From CAMFTQ01 sp051881615 (GTDB lineage: Bacteria; Bacillota; Clostridia; Oscillospirales; Acutalibacteraceae), in NCBI GenBank assembly GCA_051881615.1, contig JBJEQF010000011.1:1-64000 (forward strand): a stretch of DNA of 64,000 nt. Direction: 5' to 3'. Positions 39,192-48,828 of this stretch are shown here, piece by piece. Both the position numbers and the translations under genes were made by a program. How positions within the stretch are numbered: position 1 is the stretch's first letter; every line of letters begins with the position of its first letter. The notes beneath the pieces are model-generated. The model worked only from the letters and a program-made list of their open reading frames with translations, did no database searches and was not told where the DNA came from.

Positions 39192-40504
39192 AAATAAAGA
39201 TTAACAAACCCTTTTCACCGATACTTTTTTATATTCTCAATATCCTTTTATTGCTTGCAATATTTTTCACCTGTTTTTTATACACAGATTTCAGCGATAC
39301 AGTGCCACAAATAATCGAAAAGCGTCTTGATGTAAAAAAAGATATTGCGCTGATAAGCAGTGTTTTAAAAACGCAGGAGGAATATGAGGTTGACGGCTTT
39401 TCCTTTTATGCCGAAACAGATACGGCAAAAATAAAAAATCAGGACGTTCTGCCGGTTCTTGTCAACGACTCCTTTTGCGATGTTTACAGCCTTGATATTA
39501 CGGGCGAAAAAATCACTAAGCAGATGATAGAAAATAAAAGAGATTATGCGCTGATAAGCGACACGCTGTCGCAAAAGCTCTTTTTTACAACAAGCTCCTT
39601 CGGAAAGAAGTTCACGCTCTTTAACAAGGAGTTTACCGTAGCAGGCGTTTACAAAACAAATCAAAATACTGAAGGTGTTTTATCGTCAGACAAATACGAG
39701 CGTGTATATCTGCCGTACACTGCATTAGACGGCTACGGCGGTCAGGCGATAGACGCAATAGCCGTCAGCTCCGATAATGACAGCTCAGTCACAAAAGCTG
39801 CCTTTGACAGCGATATGTTTAAAGGTTATGTTGCTACGGATTTTTCAGCAAAGCACAATGTAACATCAACCTTTAAAAATGTACTTCTTCTGATTTTTAC
39901 AATAACCGTTTGCGTTCTTTTAATTAAAATCTGGCTGCGTGTTGTAAAATTATTCACAACCTTTGTAAAGACAAAGCTTGATGATGAATACCTTTTCGGA
40001 GTGTTTAAGAAAAATAAACTAAAATCTGCAAGGTATCTTTCGCTTATTGCTTTACTGCCGGTTATTGCTGTTTTTGTGTTCATAAACGGCTTTTCACAGA
40101 TTTACATTTTACCGCAGTATTTACCGACTGACAACATTTTCGACATTTCTTATTGTGCAAATGCATTTGTAAAGGCAGTTCAAAGTGCAAATTCAGTACT
40201 GCTTTCGGGTAATCCGTTTTTGAGTAACTTCTACACAATCACGTTTTACCTAAGCCTTGCATTTACTGTTATAACGCTTATTTTGTATGTGCTGTGGTAC
40301 AGAACAATCAGAGAAACCGTGCAAAGAAACAGATATTACACCGTTGAGCTTTCAGTGTTTATGACAGCACTTTCGGCAGTTTTTGCAGTATCGTCGAAAA
40401 TTACCCAAAGCTATCTTTTATATCTGCTGACAGTGTTCTGTCTGACGCTCCTTGCAACAGTAGTTCTGCTGATGATAAAGCTGGCAAAAGCTAAAAAATC
40501 ATAA
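39188..40504 (+). CDS. MacB/FtsX-like membrane protein without ATPase domain
   Basis: The 438-residue protein has one N-terminal membrane helix (about 13-33), an extracellular domain of about 190 residues with a MacB-periplasmic-core-like segment (YALISDTLSQKLF, then GKKFTLFNKEFTVAGVY), and five further membrane helices in the C-terminal half. This recalls MacB/FtsX mechanotransmission proteins, although the helix number is not the usual four. No ATPase gene is nearby. It ends the operon that starts with the solute-binding protein. Confidence 0.6.
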   Translation: MKIKINKPFSPILFYILNILLLLAIFFTCFLYTDFSDTVPQIIEKRLDVKKDIALISSVLKTQEEYEVDGFSFYAETDTAKIKNQDVLPVLVNDSFCDVYSLDITGEKITKQMIENKRDYALISDTLSQKLFFTTSSFGKKFTLFNKEFTVAGVYKTNQNTEGVLSSDKYERVYLPYTALDGYGGQAIDAIAVSSDNDSSVTKAAFDSDMFKGYVATDFSAKHNVTSTFKNVLLLIFTITVCVLLIKIWLRVVKLFTTFVKTKLDDEYLFGVFKKNKLKSARYLSLIALLPVIAVFVFINGFSQIYILPQYLPTDNIFDISYCANAFVKAVQSANSVLLSGNPFLSNFYTITFYLSLAFTVITLILYVLWYRTIRETVQRNRYYTVELSVFMTALSAVFAVSSKITQSYLLYLLTVFCLTLLATVVLLMIKLAKAKKS

Positions 40505-40546
40505 AAAAACCGGCACAAAGCAATCAAATGCTCTGTGCCGTTTTTT
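40503..40546. terminator. Bidirectional terminator between the transporter operon and phosphoglucomutase
   Basis: AAAAAACCGGCACAAAGCA pairs with TGCTCTGTGCCGTTTTTT. A runs upstream and T runs downstream make it work for both convergent genes. Confidence 0.88.
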
Positions 40547-40557
40547 ATCTGTAAATA

Positions 40558-42285
40558 TTATTCAATTCCCATAAGGCTCTTCATATCAGCCTCGATTTTT
40601 TCTGTAATTGTCTGTGCGTCTGCTTTATCCTTACCAACTGCTGTGATGTAAAGCTTAATCTTCGGCTCTGTTCCGCTTGGACGTACAATAGCTGCGTTGC
40701 CGCCCTCTAAGGTGTAGGATAGCACGTTTGACTTCGGCAGATTGATAACGTTCTTTTCGCCTGTTGTAAGGTCGCTTTCAACGCTTTCTAAATAGTCACA
40801 GCTTTTTGTAACCTTATAGCCTGCAACCTCAGTAGGTGCGTTTTCACGCAGAGAATTCATAATATCTGCCATCTTCTGCATACCCGCTGCACCGTGGAAG
40901 CTGAAGTTGAGCGTTGTGTTCTGATAAAGACCGAACTCCTCGTAAAGTCCGTCAATAACCTGAGCCAGTGTCTTGCCCTGCTTTTTGTAATAAGCTGCCA
41001 TTTCGCAGATAAGCATAGAAGCCACTACTGCGTCCTTGTCACGTACATAGGTACCGCTAAGATAGCCGTAGCTTTCTTCAAAGCCGAAAACATATCTGTT
41101 TTCTTCGTTATTCTTTTCAAGGTTTAAGATAACCTCGCCTATATATTTAAAGCCTGTCAGTACGTCCTTAAGCTCACAGCCGTACTTTTCGCAAAGACGT
41201 TCAATCAGCTTGCTTGTAACTATAGTTTTGACAATAATCGGTTTTTCGGGCAGTGTGCCGTTTTCTTTTCTGACAGACAGAATGTAGTTAGTAAGCATAA
41301 TTCCTGTTTCGTTACCCGATATAAGTCTGTAGCTGCCGTCGCTGTCAACTACCGCAATACCAACTCTGTCTGCGTCAGGGTCGGTAGCCAAAAGAAGGTC
41401 AGGCTTTACCTTTTCGCAAAGCTCAAGCCCCTTTTGCAGAGCCTCTCTGATTTCGGGGTTCGGATAAGGACAGGTTGTAAAATTGCCGTCAGGCATTTCC
41501 TGCTCCTTAACGATGCTTACATCGGCTACACCGATTTCAGAAAGTACTCGTCTTACAAGCTTGTTGCCTGTGCCGTTTAAGGGAGTATATACAACCTTCA
41601 GGTCAGCGTCCTTGCATACATCCGGAATAACCTGCTGTTTTTTAACCTCCTGAATATAACTGTCGTAAACGCTGTCGTCAACATATTCAATAAGACCGTC
41701 AGACAAAGCCTTGTCAAAGTCCATTGTCTTTATGTCCTCGAACATATCAAGCTTGCAGATTTCATCATATACAAGACCTGCCGCTGTGTCTGTCATCTGA
41801 CAGCCGTCCTCGCCGTAAGCCTTGTAGCCGTTATATGCGGCGGGATTGTGGCTTGCCGTTACCATAATACCGGCTTTGCACTTTAAGCTTCTTACAAGGT
41901 AGCTAAGCACCGGTGTAGGCTCAAGCTCACGTGTGATATATGCCTTAATTCCGTTTGCGGCAAGCACCTTGGCAGCCTCTATCATAAATAAATCAGCCTT
42001 GATTCTGCTGTCGTGAGAAATTGCAACAGCACCGCCGCCGAATTTATTGTTTACGTAATTTGCAAGTCCCTGAGTTGCCTGACGTACTACGTAGATGTTC
42101 ATTCTGTTACAGCCTGCACCGATAATACCTCTCAGTCCTGCTGTGCCGAACTCAAGACTTTTGTAAAAGCGTTCGTAAATTTCGTGTTCGTTACCCTTGA
42201 TGCTTTCAAGCTCGCTCATTAAATCTGCATCCTCAACGGCTTTTTCACACCATACATTATATAATCTGTTAGCTTCACTGTTCAT
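40558..42285 (-). CDS. pgcA: Phosphoglucomutase / phosphomannomutase (PgcA type)
   Basis: This alpha-D-phosphohexomutase interconverts glucose 6- and 1-phosphate, feeding galU. The 575-residue protein has the phosphoserine loop TASHNPAAYNGYK (about residues 138-150), the metal loop DPDADRVGIA, the sugar loop GFEESYGYL, and the phosphate-binding PSGTEPKIK near the end. The ATG at 42285 follows AAGGAGG. It is transcribed alone. The 285-base gap upstream holds one promoter for the gene opposite. Confidence 0.95.
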   Translation of the reverse strand: MNSEANRLYNVWCEKAVEDADLMSELESIKGNEHEIYERFYKSLEFGTAGLRGIIGAGCNRMNIYVVRQATQGLANYVNNKFGGGAVAISHDSRIKADLFMIEAAKVLAANGIKAYITRELEPTPVLSYLVRSLKCKAGIMVTASHNPAAYNGYKAYGEDGCQMTDTAAGLVYDEICKLDMFEDIKTMDFDKALSDGLIEYVDDSVYDSYIQEVKKQQVIPDVCKDADLKVVYTPLNGTGNKLVRRVLSEIGVADVSIVKEQEMPDGNFTTCPYPNPEIREALQKGLELCEKVKPDLLLATDPDADRVGIAVVDSDGSYRLISGNETGIMLTNYILSVRKENGTLPEKPIIVKTIVTSKLIERLCEKYGCELKDVLTGFKYIGEVILNLEKNNEENRYVFGFEESYGYLSGTYVRDKDAVVASMLICEMAAYYKKQGKTLAQVIDGLYEEFGLYQNTTLNFSFHGAAGMQKMADIMNSLRENAPTEVAGYKVTKSCDYLESVESDLTTGEKNVINLPKSNVLSYTLEGGNAAIVRPSGTEPKIKLYITAVGKDKADAQTITEKIEADMKSLMGIE

Positions 42286-42511
42286 AGAAAAGCCTCCTTA
42301 AATCAAATTTAAAATCCGTTTGTATCATAATATACAATATTTTAGTTTTGCTTTGTCTGCTGTGGATAATTTTAAAAATTATCCAAAAAAATTCCAAGCA
42401 AATAAAAGCAGAACTTTTAAAAATATATCATATTTTTTACCAAATTACAACAGTAAAATTCAAGATTTATAAAAGCAATATAAGAATTTATATAATTTTC
42501 AGTCAAAAATG

Positions 42512-42540
42512 TTGATTTATAACACGAATTGTAGTATCAT
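42512..42540 (+). promoter_or_regulatory. Promoter of the anchored repeat protein gene
   Basis: TTGATT (42512-42517) and TATCAT (42535-42540) are 17 bp apart, 30 bp before the ATG at 42571. Confidence 0.6.
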
Positions 42541-42570
42541 AAAGAACAGTTTAAAGGAGGACAAAAAAAT

Positions 42571-43422
42571 ATGGATTACGAAAATAACGAAAAAAATCTG
42601 CAAAATGAGCAGATTAACGAGGTACCTGAGCCTGAAAAGCCGGACAGGGGAACTAAGATTTATTATGAAAATATTGTAACTGAAACACAAGCTGAGCAAA
42701 AGCCTGTTAAGGTTAAAAAGAAAAGACTTTTAAACACACCGATTATTATTGCAATCTGCATTGTTGCAGTATCTGTTCTGAGCTTTTTGGTGTATGACAT
42801 TTTCTTTAATACATCAATTTACGGCACATGGACGTTTGACAGCACCACGGTTTCTACTGATGATGAAATTAACACTGCGTACTATATCTTTAAAAATGAC
42901 GGCACAGCATCAGTAACCTGCGGTAACGTTACCTTTAACGGAACTATTACAATGAGCTCCGAGGATAATACAAAGGCAACAATCAGCATTCCGAACTTTA
43001 TCGGCGAGCAGGAATACAACATCGCCGTAACCGGCAACAAGCTGTCAACTCGACACCTTATTCTGTCAAGCGAAAGTGTAACAGGCTCGTTTACAAGCGC
43101 AGACGAAAAAAAGGTTGCTGTAGAAAAGATTAAGGATTTTGTAATCGATAATGAGATTATCGGTGAGTGGAGTGACGATTACTACGGAATGTCCTGCACC
43201 TTTAGAGAGGACGGAACAGTTATTATTAACCAGGGCGACATTATGATTGTTGAAGCTGCCTACAGCACCGACAAGGAAAATAACAAGATAACTCTTAAAT
43301 ATCAGATGGCAAAGCAAATCGACGACGAATGGTCCTACGGCTACGATAAAAAGAACGATACGCTGGTGCTCAACGGTCTTGGATTAAAGAGAGTAAATCC
43401 TGCTTCGGCAGACGAAAAATAA
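42571..43422 (+). CDS. Membrane-anchored protein with two lipocalin-like repeats
   Basis: The 283-residue protein has a charged cytoplasmic N-terminus (1-52), one membrane helix (about 53-75), and an outer region with two similar beta-rich repeats. Each begins with a glycine-tryptophan strand, GTWTFDSTT (about 89-97) and GEWSDDYYG (about 198-206), followed by F-x-x-D/E-G-T motifs (FKNDGTASV, FREDGTVII). The pattern resembles DUF5640/lipocalin-like domains of gut Firmicutes. No enzymatic residues are evident. GGAGG precedes the start. It is a single-gene unit with its own promoter and terminator. Confidence 0.65.
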   Translation: MDYENNEKNLQNEQINEVPEPEKPDRGTKIYYENIVTETQAEQKPVKVKKKRLLNTPIIIAICIVAVSVLSFLVYDIFFNTSIYGTWTFDSTTVSTDDEINTAYYIFKNDGTASVTCGNVTFNGTITMSSEDNTKATISIPNFIGEQEYNIAVTGNKLSTRHLILSSESVTGSFTSADEKKVAVEKIKDFVIDNEIIGEWSDDYYGMSCTFREDGTVIINQGDIMIVEAAYSTDKENNKITLKYQMAKQIDDEWSYGYDKKNDTLVLNGLGLKRVNPASADEK

Positions 43423-43435
43423 TACATAATAAAAG

Positions 43436-43467
43436 AAAAGCGGCACGAAAAATCGTGTCGCTTTTTT
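43436..43467. terminator. Bidirectional terminator between the anchored protein and yebC
   Basis: AAAAGCGGCACGA pairs with TCGTGTCGCTTTTTT over a 4-base loop, flanked by A and T runs, between convergent genes. Confidence 0.85.
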
Positions 43468-43487
43468 GATGAATATAATTTAAGAAA

Positions 43488-44231
43488 TCAGTCCTCGTCA
43501 GGCATTTCCCAGTTGTGCCAAACGTTTTGAACGTCGTCATTGTCATCGAGCATATCAAGCAGCTTCTGCATTTTTACTCTTGCTTCTTCGTCATCAATAG
43601 CTGTGTATGTGCTTGGCACCATCTCAACCTCAGCTGATGAAAGCACATAGCCCTTTGCCTGTAAATCATCTCTTACACCGCCCATATCGGTTGGCTCTGT
43701 GTAAATTGTAAAGATGTCGCTGTCAGCCTCAAAGTCAGAAGCACCAGCCTCTAATGCGTCCTCCATAACCTTGTCCTCGTCAGCGTCAAGGTCCTCACGC
43801 TCAATAACAAGAACGCCTTTCTGCTCAAACATAAAGCTTACACAGCCCGGCGTACCCATATTACCGCCGAATTTGTCAAAGTAATGGCGAACATCGCCTG
43901 CTGTTCTGTTTCTGTTGTCTGTCAGAGCCTCAACGATTACTGCAATTCCGCAAGGACCGTAGCCTTCGTAGGTAACTGCTTCGTAGTTTGTGCTGTCGCC
44001 GTCACCTGCCGCCTTTTTGATAATACGCTCAATATTATCGTTAGGCACGTTGTTAGCCTTTGCCTTAGCAATACAGTCACGAAGCTTAGAGTTTACAGAT
44101 GGATCTGCACTGCCGCCGTCACGAACTGCAACTGCAAGCTCTCTGCCGATTTTTGTAAAAATCTTTGCTCTTGCCGCGTCATTTTTACCCTTTTTCTGCT
44201 TAATGGTACTCCATTTATTATGTCCTGACAT
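43488..44231 (-). CDS. yebC: YebC/PmpR/TACO1 family protein
   Basis: YebC-type proteins have been described as transcription regulators, and more recently as ribosome-associated factors helping proline-rich translation. The 247-residue protein has the family start MSGHNKWSTIKQKKGKNDA, then RAKIFTKIGRE and YEGYGPCGIAVIVEALTDNRNR, and the acidic C-terminal domain ends EMPDED. I start it at the ATG at 44231 after AAAGGGATG; an upstream in-frame ATG at 44267 adds non-family residues. Confidence 0.95.
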   Translation of the reverse strand: MSGHNKWSTIKQKKGKNDAARAKIFTKIGRELAVAVRDGGSADPSVNSKLRDCIAKAKANNVPNDNIERIIKKAAGDGDSTNYEAVTYEGYGPCGIAVIVEALTDNRNRTAGDVRHYFDKFGGNMGTPGCVSFMFEQKGVLVIEREDLDADEDKVMEDALEAGASDFEADSDIFTIYTEPTDMGGVRDDLQAKGYVLSSAEVEMVPSTYTAIDDEEARVKMQKLLDMLDDNDDVQNVWHNWEMPDED

Positions 44232-44331
44232 TAAATCATCCCTTTTGCCAAAAAAATTTTCACTCAATTATAACATAAACAGCTGTAAAATGCAATACAA
44301 ATAAAATAGTTACAATTTGGTTACAAAACTA

Positions 44332-44360
44332 TTGAAAAACGCTTTGCTCTTGCTTATAAT
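44332..44360 (+). promoter_or_regulatory. Promoter of the yicC-remA-gmk-rpoZ-priA operon
   Basis: TTGAAA (44332-44337) and consensus TATAAT (44355-44360) are 17 bp apart, 60 bp before yicC. It is one of the strongest promoters in the window and probably drives much of the 13-kb operon to about 58.5 kb. Confidence 0.78.
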
Positions 44361-44419
44361 AGATACGTTAAAACCGCACAGGCGGATCATATATTTGCAG
44401 TAAGGAAAGGATGTTTAAA

Positions 44420-45298
44420 ATGACAAGGTCAATGACAGGCTTTGGTCGGTGCGAAACAAGCGTAAACGGCAGAGAAATTACCGTTGAAATAAAAAGCGTA
44501 AATCACCGCTATTTTGAGTTTAACTGCAAAACCTCAAGGGGATATGCCTTTCTTGAAGAAAAGCTTAAATCCTATGTAAATCAAAGAGTGGCAAGAGGTA
44601 AAATTGATATGTACGTGTCTGTCACAGAGGGCGACACGACAGCCTCAAGCATCACTGTAAATCATCAGCTTGCAAAAAGCTATCTTGACGCAATGCGTGA
44701 GTTAGGCTCATCATACTCCTTGCCTGATGACATCAGAATTTCAACGCTTGCACGTTACAGTGATATTTTTACTCTCCACAAAGCTCCCGAGGACGAAGAG
44801 CAGGTGTGGCTTGACGTTGTAACGGCGGTTGATACGGCGCTCGACAGCTTTATTTCAATGCGTGAGGCAGAGGGCGAAAGAATGAAGCAGGACGTTTTGT
44901 CACGTGCCGACACAATCCTCAGCATTGTGAGCAAAATAGAGGAGCGTTCTCCGCTGACCGTAGCAGAATATGAAAACAGATTAAAGGAGCGTATCACGGA
45001 GCTTTTGCAGGGTGCTGACTTTGACGAGCAGAGGGTTTTAACAGAGGTTGCAATATTTGCCGATAAGGTATCTGTAGCTGAAGAAACGGTAAGGCTTCGA
45101 AGCCACTTTGAACAGCTTCATACAATACTTGACGGTGACGGAGCTGTCGGCAGAAAAATCGACTTTATTATTCAGGAAATGAACAGAGAGGCTAACACTA
45201 TAGGCTCAAAGGTTCAGGACTCACAGCTTGCTCATATGGTAGTTGACATAAAGGCAGAAATCGAAAAAATCCGTGAGCAGATTCAGAATATTGAGTAA
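44420..45298 (+). CDS. yicC: YicC family endoribonuclease
   Basis: YicC proteins are endoribonucleases implicated in small-RNA turnover. The 292-residue protein has the hallmark N-terminus MTRSMTGFGR and VEIKSVNHRYFE, and the C-terminal DUF1732-type region DGAVGRKIDFIIQEMNREANTIGSK (about residues 245-270). I start it at the ATG at 44420, 9 bases from AAGGAAAGG; an ATG three codons earlier lies on that site. It starts the long housekeeping operon, and remA and gmk follow as in many Firmicutes. Confidence 0.94.
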   Translation: MTRSMTGFGRCETSVNGREITVEIKSVNHRYFEFNCKTSRGYAFLEEKLKSYVNQRVARGKIDMYVSVTEGDTTASSITVNHQLAKSYLDAMRELGSSYSLPDDIRISTLARYSDIFTLHKAPEDEEQVWLDVVTAVDTALDSFISMREAEGERMKQDVLSRADTILSIVSKIEERSPLTVAEYENRLKERITELLQGADFDEQRVLTEVAIFADKVSVAEETVRLRSHFEQLHTILDGDGAVGRKIDFIIQEMNREANTIGSKVQDSQLAHMVVDIKAEIEKIREQIQNIE

Positions 45299-45309
45299 GA
45301 GGTGCTTAA

Positions 45310-45552
45310 ATGAAGCTGATAAATATAGGCTTTGGCAATATGGTTTCGTCAAGCCGTATAGTTGCCGTTGTCAGTCCCGATTCTGCTCCCATTAAGCGTA
45401 TGGTGCAGGAGGCAAAGGCTGACGGCTCGCTTATTGACGCTACATACGGCAGACGGTGCAAGGCGGTAATTATCACCGACAGCGACCACGTTGTTCTGTC
45501 GGCTGTATCGCCTGAAACTATCGGCAACAGAACAGAGGAGGGGGAAGAGTAA
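45310..45552 (+). CDS. remA: RemA/DUF370 family regulator
   Basis: RemA is a small DNA-binding protein that in Bacillus activates biofilm-matrix and osmoprotection genes. The 80-residue product contains LINIGFGNMVSSSRIVAVVSPDSAP at the N-terminus, which carries the conserved Arg residues, and DATYGRRCKAVIITDSDHV. It lies between yicC and gmk (1 base before the gmk ATG), the conserved position of the gene. Its DNA targets cannot be inferred here. Confidence 0.93.
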   Translation: MKLINIGFGNMVSSSRIVAVVSPDSAPIKRMVQEAKADGSLIDATYGRRCKAVIITDSDHVVLSAVSPETIGNRTEEGEE

Positions 45553-45553
45553 A

Positions 45554-46120
45554 ATGAACGGTAAAGGACTTTTAATTGTTTTTACAGGAGCGTCAGGCGT
45601 CGGCAAGGGTACGATTATGAAAAAGCTTTTAGAGCTTGACAAAACGTGCAGACTGTCGGTATCTGCCACAACAAGACAGCCCCGACCGGGTGAAGTAAAC
45701 GGCAGAGAATATTTCTTTCTGACAAAGGAAGAATTTGAAAAAGAAATTGCAAATGACGGCTTTTTTGAATATGCTCAGTACTGCGACAACTACTACGGCA
45801 CACCAAAGTCGGCAGTAGAAAAAATGCTTGACAACGGCTTTAACGTGTTCCTTGAAATAGAGGTTCAGGGCGGCTTACAGGTTATGGAAAAATATCCCGA
45901 CTGCATCAGCATTTTTGTTTTACCGCCCTCAATGGAGGAGCTTGAAAAGCGTTTAAGAGGCAGAGCTACAGAAACAGAAGAGGTTATCAGCAAGCGATTA
46001 AACGCCGCCTTGACAGAAATAAATTTTGCAGAAAAATACGGCTATTCCGTTGTCAATGATGATGTTGACACAGCAGTTAAAGAAATACTTGATATAGTAA
46101 GCAAGAACAGACAAAACTAA
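45554..46120 (+). CDS. gmk: Guanylate kinase
   Basis: Gmk makes GDP from GMP and ATP. The 188-residue protein has the P-loop GASGVGKGT (about residues 12-20), the GMP-binding SVSATTRQPRPGE and YFFLTKEEF, EIEVQGG, and LRGRATE in the lid. The ATG at 45554 follows GAGGAGGGG; the frame extends upstream into remA but has no site there. rpoZ follows 26 bases on, a usual pair. Confidence 0.96.
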   Translation: MNGKGLLIVFTGASGVGKGTIMKKLLELDKTCRLSVSATTRQPRPGEVNGREYFFLTKEEFEKEIANDGFFEYAQYCDNYYGTPKSAVEKMLDNGFNVFLEIEVQGGLQVMEKYPDCISIFVLPPSMEELEKRLRGRATETEEVISKRLNAALTEINFAEKYGYSVVNDDVDTAVKEILDIVSKNRQN

Positions 46121-46146
46121 TCATACAATATAAGGAGTAATTGAAT

Positions 46147-46359
46147 ATGAGTAATATGAAAAAGGTATCAGTTGAAGAAATGTTACAGGGTAAAAAGAGC
46201 CGTTACGCACTTGTTATCGGCGTAGCAAAAAGAGCAAGAGAAATTTCTGCCGAATATGAAGAGTCGGAAAGAATTTTAAACAAAAAGCCGGTGCTTATGG
46301 CTGTTGATGATTTCAAAAGCGGCCGCTACAGCATTTTAGAGCCGGACGAAGATGAATAA
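46147..46359 (+). CDS. rpoZ: RNA polymerase omega subunit
   Basis: Omega helps RNA polymerase assemble. The 70-residue protein has RYALVIGVAKRARE (about residues 20-33) and NKKPVLMAVDDFKSG, the two conserved segments. The ATG at 46147 is 9 bases from AAGGAG; a TTG at 46141 is only 3 bases from it. It overlaps the priA start by 8 bases. Confidence 0.92.
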   Translation: MSNMKKVSVEEMLQGKKSRYALVIGVAKRAREISAEYEESERILNKKPVLMAVDDFKSGRYSILEPDEDE

Positions 46360-48808
46360 TGACATTCTCTGTTGCAGTGTTGCAATAGAGAATACCACCA
46401 ATAAATTTGACAGGCTTTTCGATTATACCGTCCCCGATGCTTTACAGCCTTTTGTAAAGCCGGGTGTGAGAGTATCCGTACCGTTTGGCAGAGCGAACAA
46501 AACACGTCAGTCAATGGTTATGAGTATATCACGCAAGCCTTTGTCAAAAACAGAAAACCTAAAGCAAATAAAATCAGTGCTTGACAGCTCACCTGTTATG
46601 ACAGAAGAAATGCTTTTGCTTGCCACATTTATGAAGGAGAGGTACTTCTGCACATATTATGACGCAATAAAGGCGATGCTCCCCGCCGGTATAAATTACA
46701 GGGTGACAAGCATTTATTCACTTGCAACAGCAAAGACTGAGCAGTACACTATGCTTTCTGAGGAGTATTGCAGGATTGTGGATTTTTTCAAAAGAAACCG
46801 CACTCCCCAAAGACTTGAAAAGCTGTCAGATGTATTTGGTTATAAGGACAGCACCGTTTTTGACGAGCTTGTTAATATGGGAATCCTCACAAAATCGGAG
46901 GACTCATTTCGCAGAACGGGCGATAAAACAATGAAAATGGTTTCAATCTGTGAGGACTTGCTCGATGAAAGTATAAAGCTCACGCCGAAGCAGAACGAGG
47001 TTTTAAGCCTTTTGCAGACGGCAGGACAATGCTCGGTAAAGGAAATCTGCTATTTTACGGGAGTTACGCAGAGTGTTGTTGACAGCCTTGTAAAAAAGGG
47101 AATTGCTTTTTATTATAACGAAGAGGTTATGCGCTCGCCAATTAAAAACGGAGGCTATAGCACAAGTAAGGCAATAACTCTTACAGAGCATCAAAAAAAC
47201 GCATACGACAGCCTTTTGTCAAAATACAAATCGCAAAAGCCGTGTGTTTCGCTTTTGTACGGTATTACAGGCTCGGGCAAAACGTCAGTCTTTATGAAGC
47301 TTATAGACACCGTGCTTTCAGACGGCAAGAGCGTAATTGTAATGGTGCCTGAAATTGCACTCACACCACAACTTATTTCACTTTTTTCGGCACGCTTCGG
47401 CAAAAATGTCGCCGTAATTCACAGCGGCTTGTCGCTTGGCGAAAGGGTTGACGAGTACAAGCGCATATTAAACGGTGACGCAAAAATCGTTGTCGGCACT
47501 CGCTCGGCAGTTTTTGCTCCTTTTAAAAATTTAGGCCTTATCATCATTGACGAGGAGCAGGAAACAACGTATAAATCAGAAAACACTCCTCGCTATCACG
47601 CAAGAGATGTCGCAAAATTCCGCAGTATGCACCACAGCTGTATGCTTTTGTTAAGCTCTGCAACGCCTGATGTTGAATCCTACTACTACGCAAAAACAGG
47701 CAGGTACTCGCTTACAACGCTTTCACAGCGTTATGGTAATGCCGTTTTGCCGCAGGTTGATGTTGTAGATATGAACGAGGAGCTGTCAGCAGGCAACACA
47801 ACAGGCTTTTCGTCAGAGCTTCTTGAAGCGATAGAGGAAAACCTGAATAACGGCAGACAGTCTATAATACTATTAAACAGGCGCGGTCACAATACGTTTG
47901 TGATGTGTCCTGTCTGCAAAGAGGCTGTTACCTGTCCGAACTGCTCAATTTCGCTTACCTATCACAGCGCAAACAACAGAATGATGTGCCATTACTGCGG
48001 TTACTCTGTGCCTTATACCGACAAATGCCCGACCTGTCACAGCAAGGGACTTCGCTTCGGTGGCGCAGGAACGCAAAGAGCAGAGCAGCAGCTTTACGAT
48101 TTGTTTTCAGACGCAAGAATTCTGCGAATGGATACAGATACCACGATGTCAAAATCTGCGCACGAAAAGAAAATCGGAGCCTTTGCAAACGGCGAATACG
48201 ATATTCTTGTCGGCACACAGATGGTTGCAAAGGGACTCAATTTCCCCAACGTAACGCTTGTAGGAGTGCTTAGTGCCGACCAGACGCTCTACAGCGACGA
48301 TTACCGAAGCTTTGAGCGTGGCTTTTCGCTAATGACGCAGGTAGTAGGCAGAAGCGGCAGAGGCGACAAAAAGGGCAGGGCAATAATCCAGACATATACT
48401 CCGGAAAACCCGATAATCTATCTTGCCGCAGAGCAAGATTACGATAAATTTTTTGAAAGTGAAATAAAAATCCGCAAAGCAATGCTCTATCCGCCGTTTG
48501 CCGATATTTGTCTTGTCGGCTTTGTAGGGCAGGACAGCAAAGAAACGGTAGAAGCGAGCAAAGCGTTTTTGTCAATGCTTATTTCACTTGCAAAAGAAAA
48601 ATACGACAATATGCCACTTCGTGTTTTAGGACCGTCAGCGGCGGCAGTTGTAAAGGTTAATAATAAATACAGATACAAAATAATAGTCAAATGCAGAAAC
48701 GACAGGCGGTTTCGTGAAATGCTCAGAACGCTGTTATCGCAGTTTTCAGAAAACAGGCAGTTTGCAAAAATAACTGTTACAATAGATACAAAACCGCTTT
48801 ATTTTTGA
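46352..48808 (+). CDS. priA: Primosomal protein N' (PriA helicase)
   Basis: PriA restarts stalled replication forks by loading the primosome. The 818-residue protein has an N-terminal DNA-binding region, then helicase motifs: GITGSGKTS (Walker A, about residue 305), VPEIALTP, GTRSAVFAPF, IIIDEEQETTYKSE (Walker B, DEEQ instead of DEAH) and SATPDVES. Between the helicase halves are zinc cysteines CPVC, CPNC, CHYCG and CPTC. GTQMVAKGLNFPNVTLVGVL (about 620-640) is motif V. The length is slightly above the family norm. It overlaps rpoZ and def by 8 and possibly 4 bases. Confidence 0.96.
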   Translation: MNNDILCCSVAIENTTNKFDRLFDYTVPDALQPFVKPGVRVSVPFGRANKTRQSMVMSISRKPLSKTENLKQIKSVLDSSPVMTEEMLLLATFMKERYFCTYYDAIKAMLPAGINYRVTSIYSLATAKTEQYTMLSEEYCRIVDFFKRNRTPQRLEKLSDVFGYKDSTVFDELVNMGILTKSEDSFRRTGDKTMKMVSICEDLLDESIKLTPKQNEVLSLLQTAGQCSVKEICYFTGVTQSVVDSLVKKGIAFYYNEEVMRSPIKNGGYSTSKAITLTEHQKNAYDSLLSKYKSQKPCVSLLYGITGSGKTSVFMKLIDTVLSDGKSVIVMVPEIALTPQLISLFSARFGKNVAVIHSGLSLGERVDEYKRILNGDAKIVVGTRSAVFAPFKNLGLIIIDEEQETTYKSENTPRYHARDVAKFRSMHHSCMLLLSSATPDVESYYYAKTGRYSLTTLSQRYGNAVLPQVDVVDMNEELSAGNTTGFSSELLEAIEENLNNGRQSIILLNRRGHNTFVMCPVCKEAVTCPNCSISLTYHSANNRMMCHYCGYSVPYTDKCPTCHSKGLRFGGAGTQRAEQQLYDLFSDARILRMDTDTTMSKSAHEKKIGAFANGEYDILVGTQMVAKGLNFPNVTLVGVLSADQTLYSDDYRSFERGFSLMTQVVGRSGRGDKKGRAIIQTYTPENPIIYLAAEQDYDKFFESEIKIRKAMLYPPFADICLVGFVGQDSKETVEASKAFLSMLISLAKEKYDNMPLRVLGPSAAAVVKVNNKYRYKIIVKCRNDRRFREMLRTLLSQFSENRQFAKITVTIDTKPLYF

Positions 48809-48828
48809 TAATTTACGAGGTGAAAACT

